Source: Gordonia sp. (in: high G+C Gram-positive bacteria)
Lineage (GTDB): Bacteria > Actinomycetota > Actinomycetes > Mycobacteriales > Mycobacteriaceae
Assembly (NCBI GenBank): GCA_030152405.1
Contig: JASLJL010000320.1
Span: 1 to 6,946 of the forward strand
Length of the DNA stretch: 6,946 bases
Direction: 5' to 3'
Position 1 is the first letter of the stretch. Each line of letters begins with the position of its first letter. The notes under the pieces were generated by a model, which ran no database searches, had not been told where the DNA came from, and worked only from the letters and a program-made list of their open reading frames with translations. Both the position numbers and the translations under genes were made by a program. This document shows positions 1 to 5,990 of the stretch, piece by piece.

Positions 1-13
1 ACTCAGAGTTCGG

Positions 14-1276
14 TTGACCGAACATTCTGATTCGATCTACCCTTACCGCGTGCTGAAACGACGAACTGCCGGGCGGATGCGTTCTGTCGGCCTGCTCGGT
101 CCCGCGTTCGTCGCGGCGATCGCCTATGTCGATCCCGGAAACGTGGCCGCCAACATCACCGCGGGCGCCAAGTACGGGTACCTGCTGGTCTGGGTGCTGG
201 TCGTCGCGAATGTGATGGCCGTGATGATCCAGTATCAGTCGGCGAAGCTCGGGGTGGTGACCGGCCGGACTCTGCCGGAGACCATCGGCGGCCGGCTCGG
301 TCGTCGTGCGCGGATCGCCTACTGGATGCAGGCCGAGGCCGTCGCGGGCGCCACCGACATCGCCGAGGTGATCGGCGGCGCCGTCGCACTGCATCTGCTG
401 TTCGGGTTGCCGCTGCCGCTCGGCGGCGTCATCGTGGGCGTGGTCTCCATGGTCCTGCTCACGGCCACCAACCGGAGATTCCAGCGGCGCTTCGAGGCGA
501 TCATCGTTGTGCTGCTGGCCGTGATCGTCGTCGGCTTCCTCGCCGGGCTGCTGGTTGAACCACCGGATGCGGCCGGAGTTCTCGGCGGGCTGGTCCCGCG
601 GTTGCAGGGCACCGAGACGGTGCTGCTCGCGGCGTCGATGCTGGGCGCGACGGTGATGCCGCATGCGATCTACCTGCACTCGTCGCTCGTCGTCGACAGA
701 CATGGTCGCGACAGCGGTCGGACGCGGATCGTGTCACTGCTGAAGGCGACCCGGGTGGACGTGGTGATCGCTCTCGTGGTCGCCGGGACCGTCAACATCG
801 CCCTGCTCGTCCTGGCGGCGACCAGTCTGTCGGGACGCGACGGGACGGACACCATCGAAGGCGCTCACGCGGCGGTCGGTGACGCCCTCGGCCCGGTGGT
901 GGCAGCGGTGTTCGCCGTCGGCCTGCTGGCGTCGGGCATCGCCTCGACGTCGGTCGGCGCCTACGCGGGCGGCGCGATCATGTCCGGCCTGGTGCACCGC
1001 AGGATCCCGATGCCCCTGCGTCGGTCGATCACGTTGGTGCCGGCGATCGTCGTCCTCGCGCTCGGGGTGGAACCGACGATGGCGCTGGTGATCTCGCAAG
1101 TGGTGCTGAGCTTCGGCATCCCGTTCGCGCTGATTCCGTTGCGGCGCTACACGGCCGATCCGCGACTGATGGGGGAGTTCGCGGACCGCGGGCCGCTCCG
1201 CTGGGGCTCGCTCGCCTCCGTCGTGGTGATCGTGGTCCTCAACGTCGCGCTCCTCGTCCTCCTGCTCACCGGCTGA
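14..1276 (+). CDS. mntH: Nramp-family divalent metal (Mn2+/H+) symporter
   Basis: This encodes a polytopic inner-membrane protein predicted to import Mn2+ (and possibly Fe2+) with protons. The sequence shows the Nramp hallmarks. DPGN lies at residues 40-43 in TM1. TDIAEVIGGA lies at about 114-123 in TM3. MPHAIYLHSS lies at 215-224 in the unwound part of TM6. About eleven hydrophobic segments are spread over the whole 420 residues, which is the normal family length (about 410-430), so the gene looks intact. The TTG at 14 gives a sensible N-terminus, but the frame stays open to the left edge. A start further upstream is therefore possible, and only 13 bases are available to look for a ribosome site. 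The gene converges on the acyl-CoA dehydrogenase operon with 9 bases between the stops and no obvious terminator hairpin there. Family assignment is secure; Mn2+ over Fe2+ preference is inferred from bacterial homologues. Confidence 0.93.
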   Translation: MTEHSDSIYPYRVLKRRTAGRMRSVGLLGPAFVAAIAYVDPGNVAANITAGAKYGYLLVWVLVVANVMAVMIQYQSAKLGVVTGRTLPETIGGRLGRRARIAYWMQAEAVAGATDIAEVIGGAVALHLLFGLPLPLGGVIVGVVSMVLLTATNRRFQRRFEAIIVVLLAVIVVGFLAGLLVEPPDAAGVLGGLVPRLQGTETVLLAASMLGATVMPHAIYLHSSLVVDRHGRDSGRTRIVSLLKATRVDVVIALVVAGTVNIALLVLAATSLSGRDGTDTIEGAHAAVGDALGPVVAAVFAVGLLASGIASTSVGAYAGGAIMSGLVHRRIPMPLRRSITLVPAIVVLALGVEPTMALVISQVVLSFGIPFALIPLRRYTADPRLMGEFADRGPLRWGSLASVVVIVVLNVALLVLLLTG

Positions 1277-1285
1277 CGCGGCCGG

Positions 1286-2374
1286 TCACAAAGTGACGAG
1301 CTGCAGCGCTTCGTGCGGGCGACCGAACAGCTGAGCGTCGGCCTGGGCGCGTTTGAAGTACAGGCCGATGTCGTGCTCCCAGGTGATCCCGATGCCGCCG
1401 TGCAGCTGAATCGCCTCGCCGGTCACGCTCATGTACTGCTCGGAGCAGTGGACATGTGCGGCGGCGGCGAGTTCGAGCGCGTCTGGCCGGTCCTCCGTCA
1501 CGGCGGCGACCGCGGCGGCGGAGATCGATCGCATCGATTCGACGGCCACGTACATGTCGGCCATCCGATGCTTCAACGCCTGGAACGATGCGAGGGTGCG
1601 ACCGAACTGCTTGCGCGCCGACGTGTAGTCGACAGTCAGTGCGAGCGCGCGGGCGGCGCCGCCGACCTGCTCGGCCGAGAGCAGTGCCCAGGCCAGCGCA
1701 CGCACGCGATCGGCGATGTCGCCGGGTGCGGTGATCGCGGTGGACGGGGTCTCGTCGAACGAGACGCGAGCGAACGGCCGGGTCGGGTCCATGACGGGCA
1801 GGGCGGTCACGGTGACGCCGGGCGCGTCGGCGTCCACCTCGTGCAGTGTCAGGTGCGACGACGCCCCGTCGTGACGCCCGGCGAGCACCAGGAAGACGTC
1901 GGCGTTCTCGCCGTCGAGCACGTACTCGGCGGTGCCGGACAGAAGCCCTGCCTCGGCGGTGACGCCGGGCTCGCCCCATCCGCCGTTCGACGCCCAGGCG
2001 AGGGCTCCGATCGTCTCGCCGGATGCGAGGCCGGGAAGGATGCGTGCGGCGGCGTCGGTGTCGCCCGAGGCGAGGACTGCTCCCGCGGCCAGGACGGCCG
2101 AGGAGAACACGGGGACCGGGGACAGGGCGGCGCCGAGTTCCTCGATCGCCAGCGCCGTCTCCGCCCACGACGCGCCGGCGCCGTCGTATTCCTCCGGCAC
2201 GGCGAGAGCGGCGACGCCGATCTCGGTGCAGAGAGTGCCCCAGAGATCGCGGTCGATTCGTCCTTCTGCCCGGATGGCGCGGCGGACGGCTTCGGAATCG
2301 GACCGCTTGCGCAGGACGTCTCGGACGGAGTCGGCGAGAGCCGCGCGGTCCTCCGCGCTGATCGGCGAGGTCAC
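1286..2374 (-). CDS. Acyl-CoA dehydrogenase, partner (beta-type) subunit, FadE18-like
   Basis: Last gene of the operon, 362 residues from a GTG start. The GTG overlaps the previous gene's stop as GTGA, and GGAGA sits 4 bases upstream, which favours it over the in-frame ATG at 2419. The C-terminal half has the acyl-CoA dehydrogenase helical domain: YTSARKQFG at 250-258, SFQALKHRMADM at 263-274 and QLHGGIGITWEHD at 323-335. These are the segments that contact FAD from the neighbouring subunit. The middle domain lacks the S-E-P-x-x-G-S-D segment; the corresponding stretch (about 123-137) is rich in Gly and Trp. This pattern is typical of the non-catalytic half of mycobacterial heteromeric FadE enzymes. 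The length is close to what I recall for M. tuberculosis FadE18. Likely role: FAD-binding partner of the alpha subunit encoded at 3340-4497, in dehydrogenation of an unidentified acyl-CoA in the cytosol. Family is firm; the pairing is inferred. Confidence 0.9.
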   Translation of the reverse strand: MTSPISAEDRAALADSVRDVLRKRSDSEAVRRAIRAEGRIDRDLWGTLCTEIGVAALAVPEEYDGAGASWAETALAIEELGAALSPVPVFSSAVLAAGAVLASGDTDAAARILPGLASGETIGALAWASNGGWGEPGVTAEAGLLSGTAEYVLDGENADVFLVLAGRHDGASSHLTLHEVDADAPGVTVTALPVMDPTRPFARVSFDETPSTAITAPGDIADRVRALAWALLSAEQVGGAARALALTVDYTSARKQFGRTLASFQALKHRMADMYVAVESMRSISAAAVAAVTEDRPDALELAAAAHVHCSEQYMSVTGEAIQLHGGIGITWEHDIGLYFKRAQADAQLFGRPHEALQLVTL

Positions 2375-3336
2375 AGGGTCTCCAGAATCCGTGCGCGGTG
2401 GTAGGCGGGCGTTCCCCACGCGGAGAGCAGGGCGCGTGTCTTGGTCAGGTACAGCGAGAGGTCGTGCTCGGCGGTGTAGCCGATCGCTCCGAGCACCTGC
2501 AGCCCACGTCGGGATGCGAGGTAGGCGGCCTCGCCCGCGGCGACCTTGGCCGCTGCGATGTCGCGTCGCACGTCGGTGCCCTCGGGGACCTGGCCGTCGA
2601 GGCCGACGGCCGCGCCGTGCACCAGAGGGCGAGCCATCTCGATGGCGATCGCGACGTCGGCGAGGTGATGCTTGACCGCCTGGAAGGAGCCGATCTCTCG
2701 GCCGAACTGCTTGCGCGACTTCGCATAATCAGCGGCCATGTCGAGCATCGCCGAGGCGAGACCGAGGAACTCCGCTGCGGTGGCGAGGGCGCCCAGGTCG
2801 GCGGCCGCGGCGAGATCGGCGTCGCCGAGGCGATCGCCCGCGGTCAGCTCGGCCACGCGGCGCGTCGGATCGACCGACTCGAGCAGGTCGCCGTGGGCTG
2901 CGGTGAACACGGCGCCGTCCGACAACAGGTACGGCGTCGCGACGTCCGGGTTGGTCGCCCGAGGGGTCACGGGCGCGAGCGCACACGTAGCCGGGGTGCC
3001 GGACAGCAGCGCGTCGAGCTGCGACGGCGCGCCGTGGGCCAGAACCGACGGCACGACCGCGAACGTCTCGGCGACGGGCCCGGGCAACGCGGCGCGGCCG
3101 ATGCGTTCGACCGCGACCACCATCTCGGTCGCTCCGGCGCCGCTGCCGCCGACCTCGTCGGGCACGAGGAGTCCGGTGATCCCGGCGTCGGCGAGCTGAC
3201 GATAGACGGCCAGCGCCTTCGTTGTGTCGCCGTTCTCGGCCCAGGCGCGCGCGACGGCGACGCCGCCCGCACGCTCGAGGATGTCGTCGACCGTCTGAGC
3301 GAGGTCGGTGTGGATGTCGTTGAGCAGGAAGTCCAT
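2371..3336 (-). CDS. Acyl-CoA dehydrogenase, short partner (beta-type) subunit
   Basis: 321 residues, shorter than a standard acyl-CoA dehydrogenase (about 380) and similar to the short mycobacterial FadE32/FadE33 type as I recall them. The N-terminal helical domain covers roughly 1-110. The middle beta domain is reduced and has no SEPxxGSD segment. The C-terminal helical domain carries YAKSRKQFG at 204-212, SFQAVKHHLADV at 217-228 and QVLGAIGYTAEHD at 280-292, the FAD-contacting segments. ATG at 3336 follows the alpha gene's TAG by 3 bases, with GGAGA 10 bases upstream at 3347-3351. The reading frame is clean, so the short length looks native and not a truncation. Likely role: alternative or additional partner for the alpha subunit upstream. 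The substrate is not identifiable from sequence. Having two beta-type genes behind one alpha gene is unusual but has a parallel in the mycobacterial fadE31-fadE32-fadE33 set. Confidence 0.9.
   Translation of the reverse strand: MDFLLNDIHTDLAQTVDDILERAGGVAVARAWAENGDTTKALAVYRQLADAGITGLLVPDEVGGSGAGATEMVVAVERIGRAALPGPVAETFAVVPSVLAHGAPSQLDALLSGTPATCALAPVTPRATNPDVATPYLLSDGAVFTAAHGDLLESVDPTRRVAELTAGDRLGDADLAAAADLGALATAAEFLGLASAMLDMAADYAKSRKQFGREIGSFQAVKHHLADVAIAIEMARPLVHGAAVGLDGQVPEGTDVRRDIAAAKVAAGEAAYLASRRGLQVLGAIGYTAEHDLSLYLTKTRALLSAWGTPAYHRARILETL
2379..2383 (-). promoter_or_regulatory. Ribosome binding site fixing the GTG start at 2374
   Basis: On the minus strand GGAGA lies 4 bases before the GTG codon at 2374-2372. 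It lies inside the end of the preceding gene, so this GTG, not the ATG at 2419, is the likely start. The GTGA overlap implies translational coupling. Confidence 0.6.
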
Positions 3337-3339
3337 GGT

Positions 3340-4497
3340 CTATCGGTCTCCGCGGGGCAGGCCGAGGAGTCGCTCGGCGATCACATTGCGTTGGATCTCG
3401 TTGGTGCCGGCGTAGATCGGCCCGGACAGCGAGAAGAGGTAGCCGTCCGACCACGATCCGGCGAGTTCGGCGTCGGCGCCGAGCAGGTCGAGTGCGGTCT
3501 CATGGGCGGCGATGTCCCACTGCGACCAGAAGACCTTGTTGATCGACGACTCCATGCCGAGCTGTCCGCCGGCGGCGAGCCGGCTGACCGTCTGGTACGT
3601 GGAGAGCTCGTAGGCGCGGGCCCCGATCCACGCATCCGCGACAGCGTCGTCGGACGTGGGGACCTCGTCGCGCCGGCTACTCCACAGCGCGACGAGGCGG
3701 TCGGTGGCGGCGAGGAAGCGGCCGGGGGAGCGCAGCGAGAGGCCGCGCTCGTTGGCGGCGGTGCTCATCGCCACCTTCCAGCCGTTGTTCACTTCGCCGA
3801 TCACCCCGGACTCGCCGGGGTTGGACGGGTCGTCGGGGACGAACACGTTCTCGAGGAACAGTTCGGCGAAGCCCGCCTCGCCGTCGAGCTGCGCGATTGG
3901 CCGGACGGTGACGCCGGGTGCGCGCAGGTCGAACATGAAGTACGTGATGCCCTTGTGCCGCTGGGCGTCCTTGTCCGAACGGAACAGGCCGAAGCCCCAG
4001 TCGGCGAAGCTCGACCGCGAGCTCCAGGTCTTCTGGCCGTTGAGCAGCCAGCCGCCTTCGGTGCGGGTGGCGGTGGATCGCAGCGATGCGAGGTCGCTGC
4101 CGGCTTCGGGTTCGCTCCACGCCTGGCCCCAGATGTCCTCGGACCTGGCCATGCGCGGCATGATGCGAGCGAGCTGTTCGGGGCTCGCGTGCTCGAACAG
4201 TGTCGGCGCCAGCAGGAAGATGCCGTTCTGGCTCACGCGTCCCGGCGCGCCCGAACGGTAGTACTCCTCTTCGAAGATCAACCAGTGCAGCAGCGGGACG
4301 TCCCGGCCGCCGAACTCCTCCGGCCAGGAGACCACCGACAGCCTGGCGTCGGCCATCTTCTGCTCCCACGCGCGGTGGGCCTCGAAGCCTTCCGCCGTGT
4401 CCATGGAGGGGAGCGGCTCGGCGGGAACGTTGGCGTCGAGCCACGTGCGAACCTCGGTGCGGAAGGCCTCCGCTGCATCGTCGAACAACAGGTCCAT
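3340..4497 (-). CDS. Acyl-CoA dehydrogenase, catalytic (alpha-type) subunit, FadE17-like
   Basis: 385 residues, the usual family length. It would transfer two electrons from an acyl-CoA to FAD, giving an enoyl-CoA. The AWSEPEAGSD segment at 126-135 matches the family signature that binds flavin and substrate. GQKTWSS lies at 154-160, and the C-terminal GPIYAGTNEIQRN at 359-371 is typical. The MCAD catalytic Glu position (YEGT) is Ala363 here. Glu250 in NERG lies on the helix that supplies the base in IVD/LCAD and in mycobacterial FadE alpha subunits, so it is the probable catalytic base. The RxQFG and QxxGGxG segments are missing, so a beta partner should complete the flavin site. The gene starts 4 bases after the crotonase gene's stop and ends 3 bases before the short beta gene. 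Alpha-beta assembly is inferred from this complementarity and from known FadE heterotetramers. Confidence 0.92.
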   Translation of the reverse strand: MDLLFDDAAEAFRTEVRTWLDANVPAEPLPSMDTAEGFEAHRAWEQKMADARLSVVSWPEEFGGRDVPLLHWLIFEEEYYRSGAPGRVSQNGIFLLAPTLFEHASPEQLARIMPRMARSEDIWGQAWSEPEAGSDLASLRSTATRTEGGWLLNGQKTWSSRSSFADWGFGLFRSDKDAQRHKGITYFMFDLRAPGVTVRPIAQLDGEAGFAELFLENVFVPDDPSNPGESGVIGEVNNGWKVAMSTAANERGLSLRSPGRFLAATDRLVALWSSRRDEVPTSDDAVADAWIGARAYELSTYQTVSRLAAGGQLGMESSINKVFWSQWDIAAHETALDLLGADAELAGSWSDGYLFSLSGPIYAGTNEIQRNVIAERLLGLPRGDR

Positions 4498-4501
4498 CAG
4501 G

Positions 4502-5407
4502 TCAGCTCTTCTCTGCCGCGTTCTTCATCGATTTCGCGTCCATGCCGCCGAGGGAGTCGCCGGAGTCGGCGTCGTTGGCGGCGTGCGCGTAGTGGTGCCA
4601 GCCGAACACGGAGTCCATGGCGTTGCGCATGCCCATCTGGTCTTCGCAGATGTTGACGGCCTTCTTCGACAGGAACAGGCCCTGCATCGGCATCTCGGTC
4701 ATCTGGGCGCAGATCTCGTCGACCTTGGCCTGCAGTTCCTCGCGCGGAACGACGTGGTTCACCATGCCCCAGTCGAGTGCCTGCGCGGCGGTGAAGCGCT
4801 GGCCGGTGAACAGGATCTCCTTGGCGCGTCGGGCTCCGAGGACGTAGGCGTGCGCGAAGTACTCGACGCCGGGGATGCCCATGCGGGCGACCGGATCGGA
4901 GAAGAACGCGTCGTCGGACGCAACGATGAAGTCGGCGGCCCACGCCAGCATCAGGCCGCCGGCGATGCAGGCGCCGTGGACCTGGGCGATCACCGGCTTG
5001 GGGATGTCTCGCCAGCGGCGGCACATGCCCATGTAGACCTCGATCTCGCGGGCGAGTCGCTGGTTGCTGTCGAGCGGCTGCCCGTCGCCGCGGGTGTGAT
5101 CCCAGTGCAGCGTCGCGGTGTTGGGATAGAACGTGTCGAAGTCGCGTTCGGGCGTGCCGATGTCGTGGCCCGCGGAGAAGTGCTTCCCGTTGGCGCGCAG
5201 GACGATCACCTTGACCGACGAGTCGTCGACCGCTCGTCGGAACGCGGCGTCGAGCGAGTACGTCATCACCGAGTTCTGCGCGTTGCGGTAATCGGGACGA
5301 TTCAGCGTCACATAGGCGACTGCGCCGTCCGTCTCGTACGCGACGGGTGTGGTCTCCGGGCCGAGTTCGTCTGGCCCGAGCGGCGGAGGGATCACGGCGT
5401 TGCTCAT
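4502..5407 (-). CDS. Crotonase-fold (enoyl-CoA hydratase/isomerase family) protein, EchA13-like
   Basis: First gene of the operon, 301 residues from the ATG at 5407. A GTG at 5413 would add two residues and has an AGG 8 bases upstream, but the -10-like box ends 7 bases before the ATG, which suits leaderless translation. The crotonase oxyanion-hole segments are present: HFSAGHD near residues 76-82 and HGACIAGGLMLAW near 144-156 (numbered from the ATG). The insert between them, about residues 82-120, is longer than in 260-residue hydratases. The positions of the two rat hydratase glutamates (E144, E164) are Met153 and Val173, so a standard hydration mechanism is not supported. Isomerase, hydrolase or C-C cleavage activity on a CoA thioester are alternatives. 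The order echA-fadE-fadE resembles echA13-fadE17-fadE18 of M. tuberculosis as I recall it. Fold is certain, reaction is not. Confidence 0.88.
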   Translation of the reverse strand: MSNAVIPPPLGPDELGPETTPVAYETDGAVAYVTLNRPDYRNAQNSVMTYSLDAAFRRAVDDSSVKVIVLRANGKHFSAGHDIGTPERDFDTFYPNTATLHWDHTRGDGQPLDSNQRLAREIEVYMGMCRRWRDIPKPVIAQVHGACIAGGLMLAWAADFIVASDDAFFSDPVARMGIPGVEYFAHAYVLGARRAKEILFTGQRFTAAQALDWGMVNHVVPREELQAKVDEICAQMTEMPMQGLFLSKKAVNICEDQMGMRNAMDSVFGWHHYAHAANDADSGDSLGGMDAKSMKNAAEKS

Positions 5408-5414
5408 GCCCACG

Positions 5415-5420
5415 ACTGTA
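5415..5420 (-). promoter_or_regulatory. Putative -10 box of the echA-fadE operon (leaderless type)
   Basis: TACAGT on the minus strand fits the actinobacterial TAnnnT -10 pattern and is followed by 7 bases and then the ATG at 5407. That spacing would place the transcript start on the first base of the ATG. No convincing -35 is seen; that region is occupied by the operator. Confidence 0.45.
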
Positions 5421-5442
5421 ACCTAGCAAGTGCTTGGTTGGT
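5421..5442. promoter_or_regulatory. KstR2-like TetR operator
   Basis: A 22-bp imperfect dyad of the form ACCnAn-CAAG-nn-CTTG-nTnGGT. The 14-base core at 5425-5438, AGCAAGTGCTTGGT, fits the published KstR2 consensus AnCAAGnnCTTGnT at every fixed position. It abuts the -10-like box, so a bound repressor would block the echA-fadE promoter. KstR2 controls sterol C/D-ring catabolism in mycobacteria and rhodococci and is released by a steroid-derived CoA thioester. Another TetR-family acyl-CoA regulator with a similar half-site is possible; no regulator gene of this type is in the window. Confidence 0.7.
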
Positions 5443-5486
5443 AGTCCGGGTGAGCGGTGGAGTGAAGGGTTCGCGTCGGTGGCTGG

Positions 5487-5524
5487 GATCAAATAGGCCC
5501 GAAGCCTCGTCGGCCTATTTGATC
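5487..5524 (-). terminator. Strong hairpin downstream of the iclR-cupin unit
   Basis: A perfect 13-bp inverted repeat (GATCAAATAGGCC at 5487-5499 and its complement at 5512-5524) encloses a 12-base loop. It lies about 100 bases past the cupin stop and before the echA promoter, a suitable place to end minus-strand transcripts. There is no clear T-tract, which is common in actinobacteria, so a DNA-level protein site is an alternative. Confidence 0.55.
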
Positions 5525-5538
5525 TGAGCGGCCTTCTG

Positions 5539-5551
5539 GATCAAATAGACC
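5539..5551. repeat. Third arm of the GATCAAATAG repeat set
   Basis: GATCAAATAGACC differs by one base from the arm at 5487-5499 and is in the same orientation. The arm at 5512-5524 could pair with either copy, giving two mutually exclusive hairpins. In RNA the alternative stem would have 13 pairs including one G-U. Apart from these arms, the operator and the -10 box, the 5414-5626 gap shows nothing I can name. Confidence 0.6.
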
Positions 5552-5626
5552 AACCAGCCGGCGGTCATTCAGTGTTGGGTCCACCGTCGGGCGGTCGCCG
5601 GCCGTGAAGCCGTGCCGGGCTCGGGC

Positions 5627-5983
5627 TCAGTTCGGCGGCGACTCGATCGTCAGCGTCGGATCGCGGTGAGTGTGGACGGTCAGGTAGCTGAGGCCGTCGT
5701 CGCCCGCCGTGATCGATCGATGTGATCGTCGCGGGAGCCAGAGGAGATCGCCCGCGACGACGTCGAGTTCGCGGTCACCCGAACCGATGCGGCCCGACCC
5801 CGCGACGACGTGGACGAGCACGTCCACCTCACCGCCGACGTGTCCGCCGATCTCGCCGTGTGCGGGGAGTCGGATCAGATTCGAGTCGAGTCCGCGCGGC
5901 GCCTCGTCGAGCTTCCACGCCACGGTGTTGGCGTCAATGGGCTCACGGGTCAGGTCGGCGGTGTTGGTGAGCTTGTGGGGCAT
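5627..5983 (-). CDS. Small single-domain cupin protein
   Basis: 118 residues from the ATG at 5983, which follows the regulator's TAA by 7 bases with a purine-rich GAGAAG just upstream. An in-frame upstream extension would run back into the regulator gene and is less likely. The fold is recognisable from two cupin motifs. The first is PAHGEIGGHVGGEVDVLVHVV at about 40-60, which keeps His48 and Glu52 but has only one of the two usual His of HxH. The second is GDLLWLPRRSHRS at 78-90, with His88. This could be a metal-binding beta barrel with a weakened site, or a small-molecule sensor. No membrane segment or signal peptide is seen. It probably shares a transcript with the IclR regulator. Enzymatic function cannot be assigned. 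Confidence 0.82.
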   Translation of the reverse strand: MPHKLTNTADLTREPIDANTVAWKLDEAPRGLDSNLIRLPAHGEIGGHVGGEVDVLVHVVAGSGRIGSGDRELDVVAGDLLWLPRRSHRSITAGDDGLSYLTVHTHRDPTLTIESPPN

Positions 5984-5990
5984 GCTTCTC

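Noticed and set aside
1..13. Promoter or Mn-responsive operator for mntH
   Set aside because: Only 13 bases precede the TTG start and nothing recognisable can be read from them.
1277..1285. Possible bidirectional terminator between the converging mntH and dehydrogenase genes
   Set aside because: Only 9 bases separate the stops, with a short GC palindrome (GGCC) and no stem long enough to support a terminator.
1266..2168. Arg-rich 300-residue open frame on the minus strand
   Set aside because: It is a frame-shifted shadow of the acyl-CoA dehydrogenase at 1286-2374; its composition is Arg-rich and it has no fold signature.
2375..2419. Upstream ATG at 2419 for the last dehydrogenase gene
   Set aside because: The added 15 residues overlap the upstream gene and look unrelated to the family. 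The GTG at 2374 has GGAGA 4 bases upstream and a GTGA overlap.
2398..4656. A 752-codon open frame on the plus strand across the dehydrogenase genes
   Set aside because: It lies antisense to three well-supported fadE genes, and its translation is low-complexity, Gly/Arg/Val-rich with no recognisable domain. Long antisense frames are expected in high-GC coding DNA.
4397..5527. 376-codon plus-strand open frame opposite the crotonase gene
   Set aside because: It is antisense to a clear crotonase-family gene and runs through the operator and hairpin region; there is no family signature.
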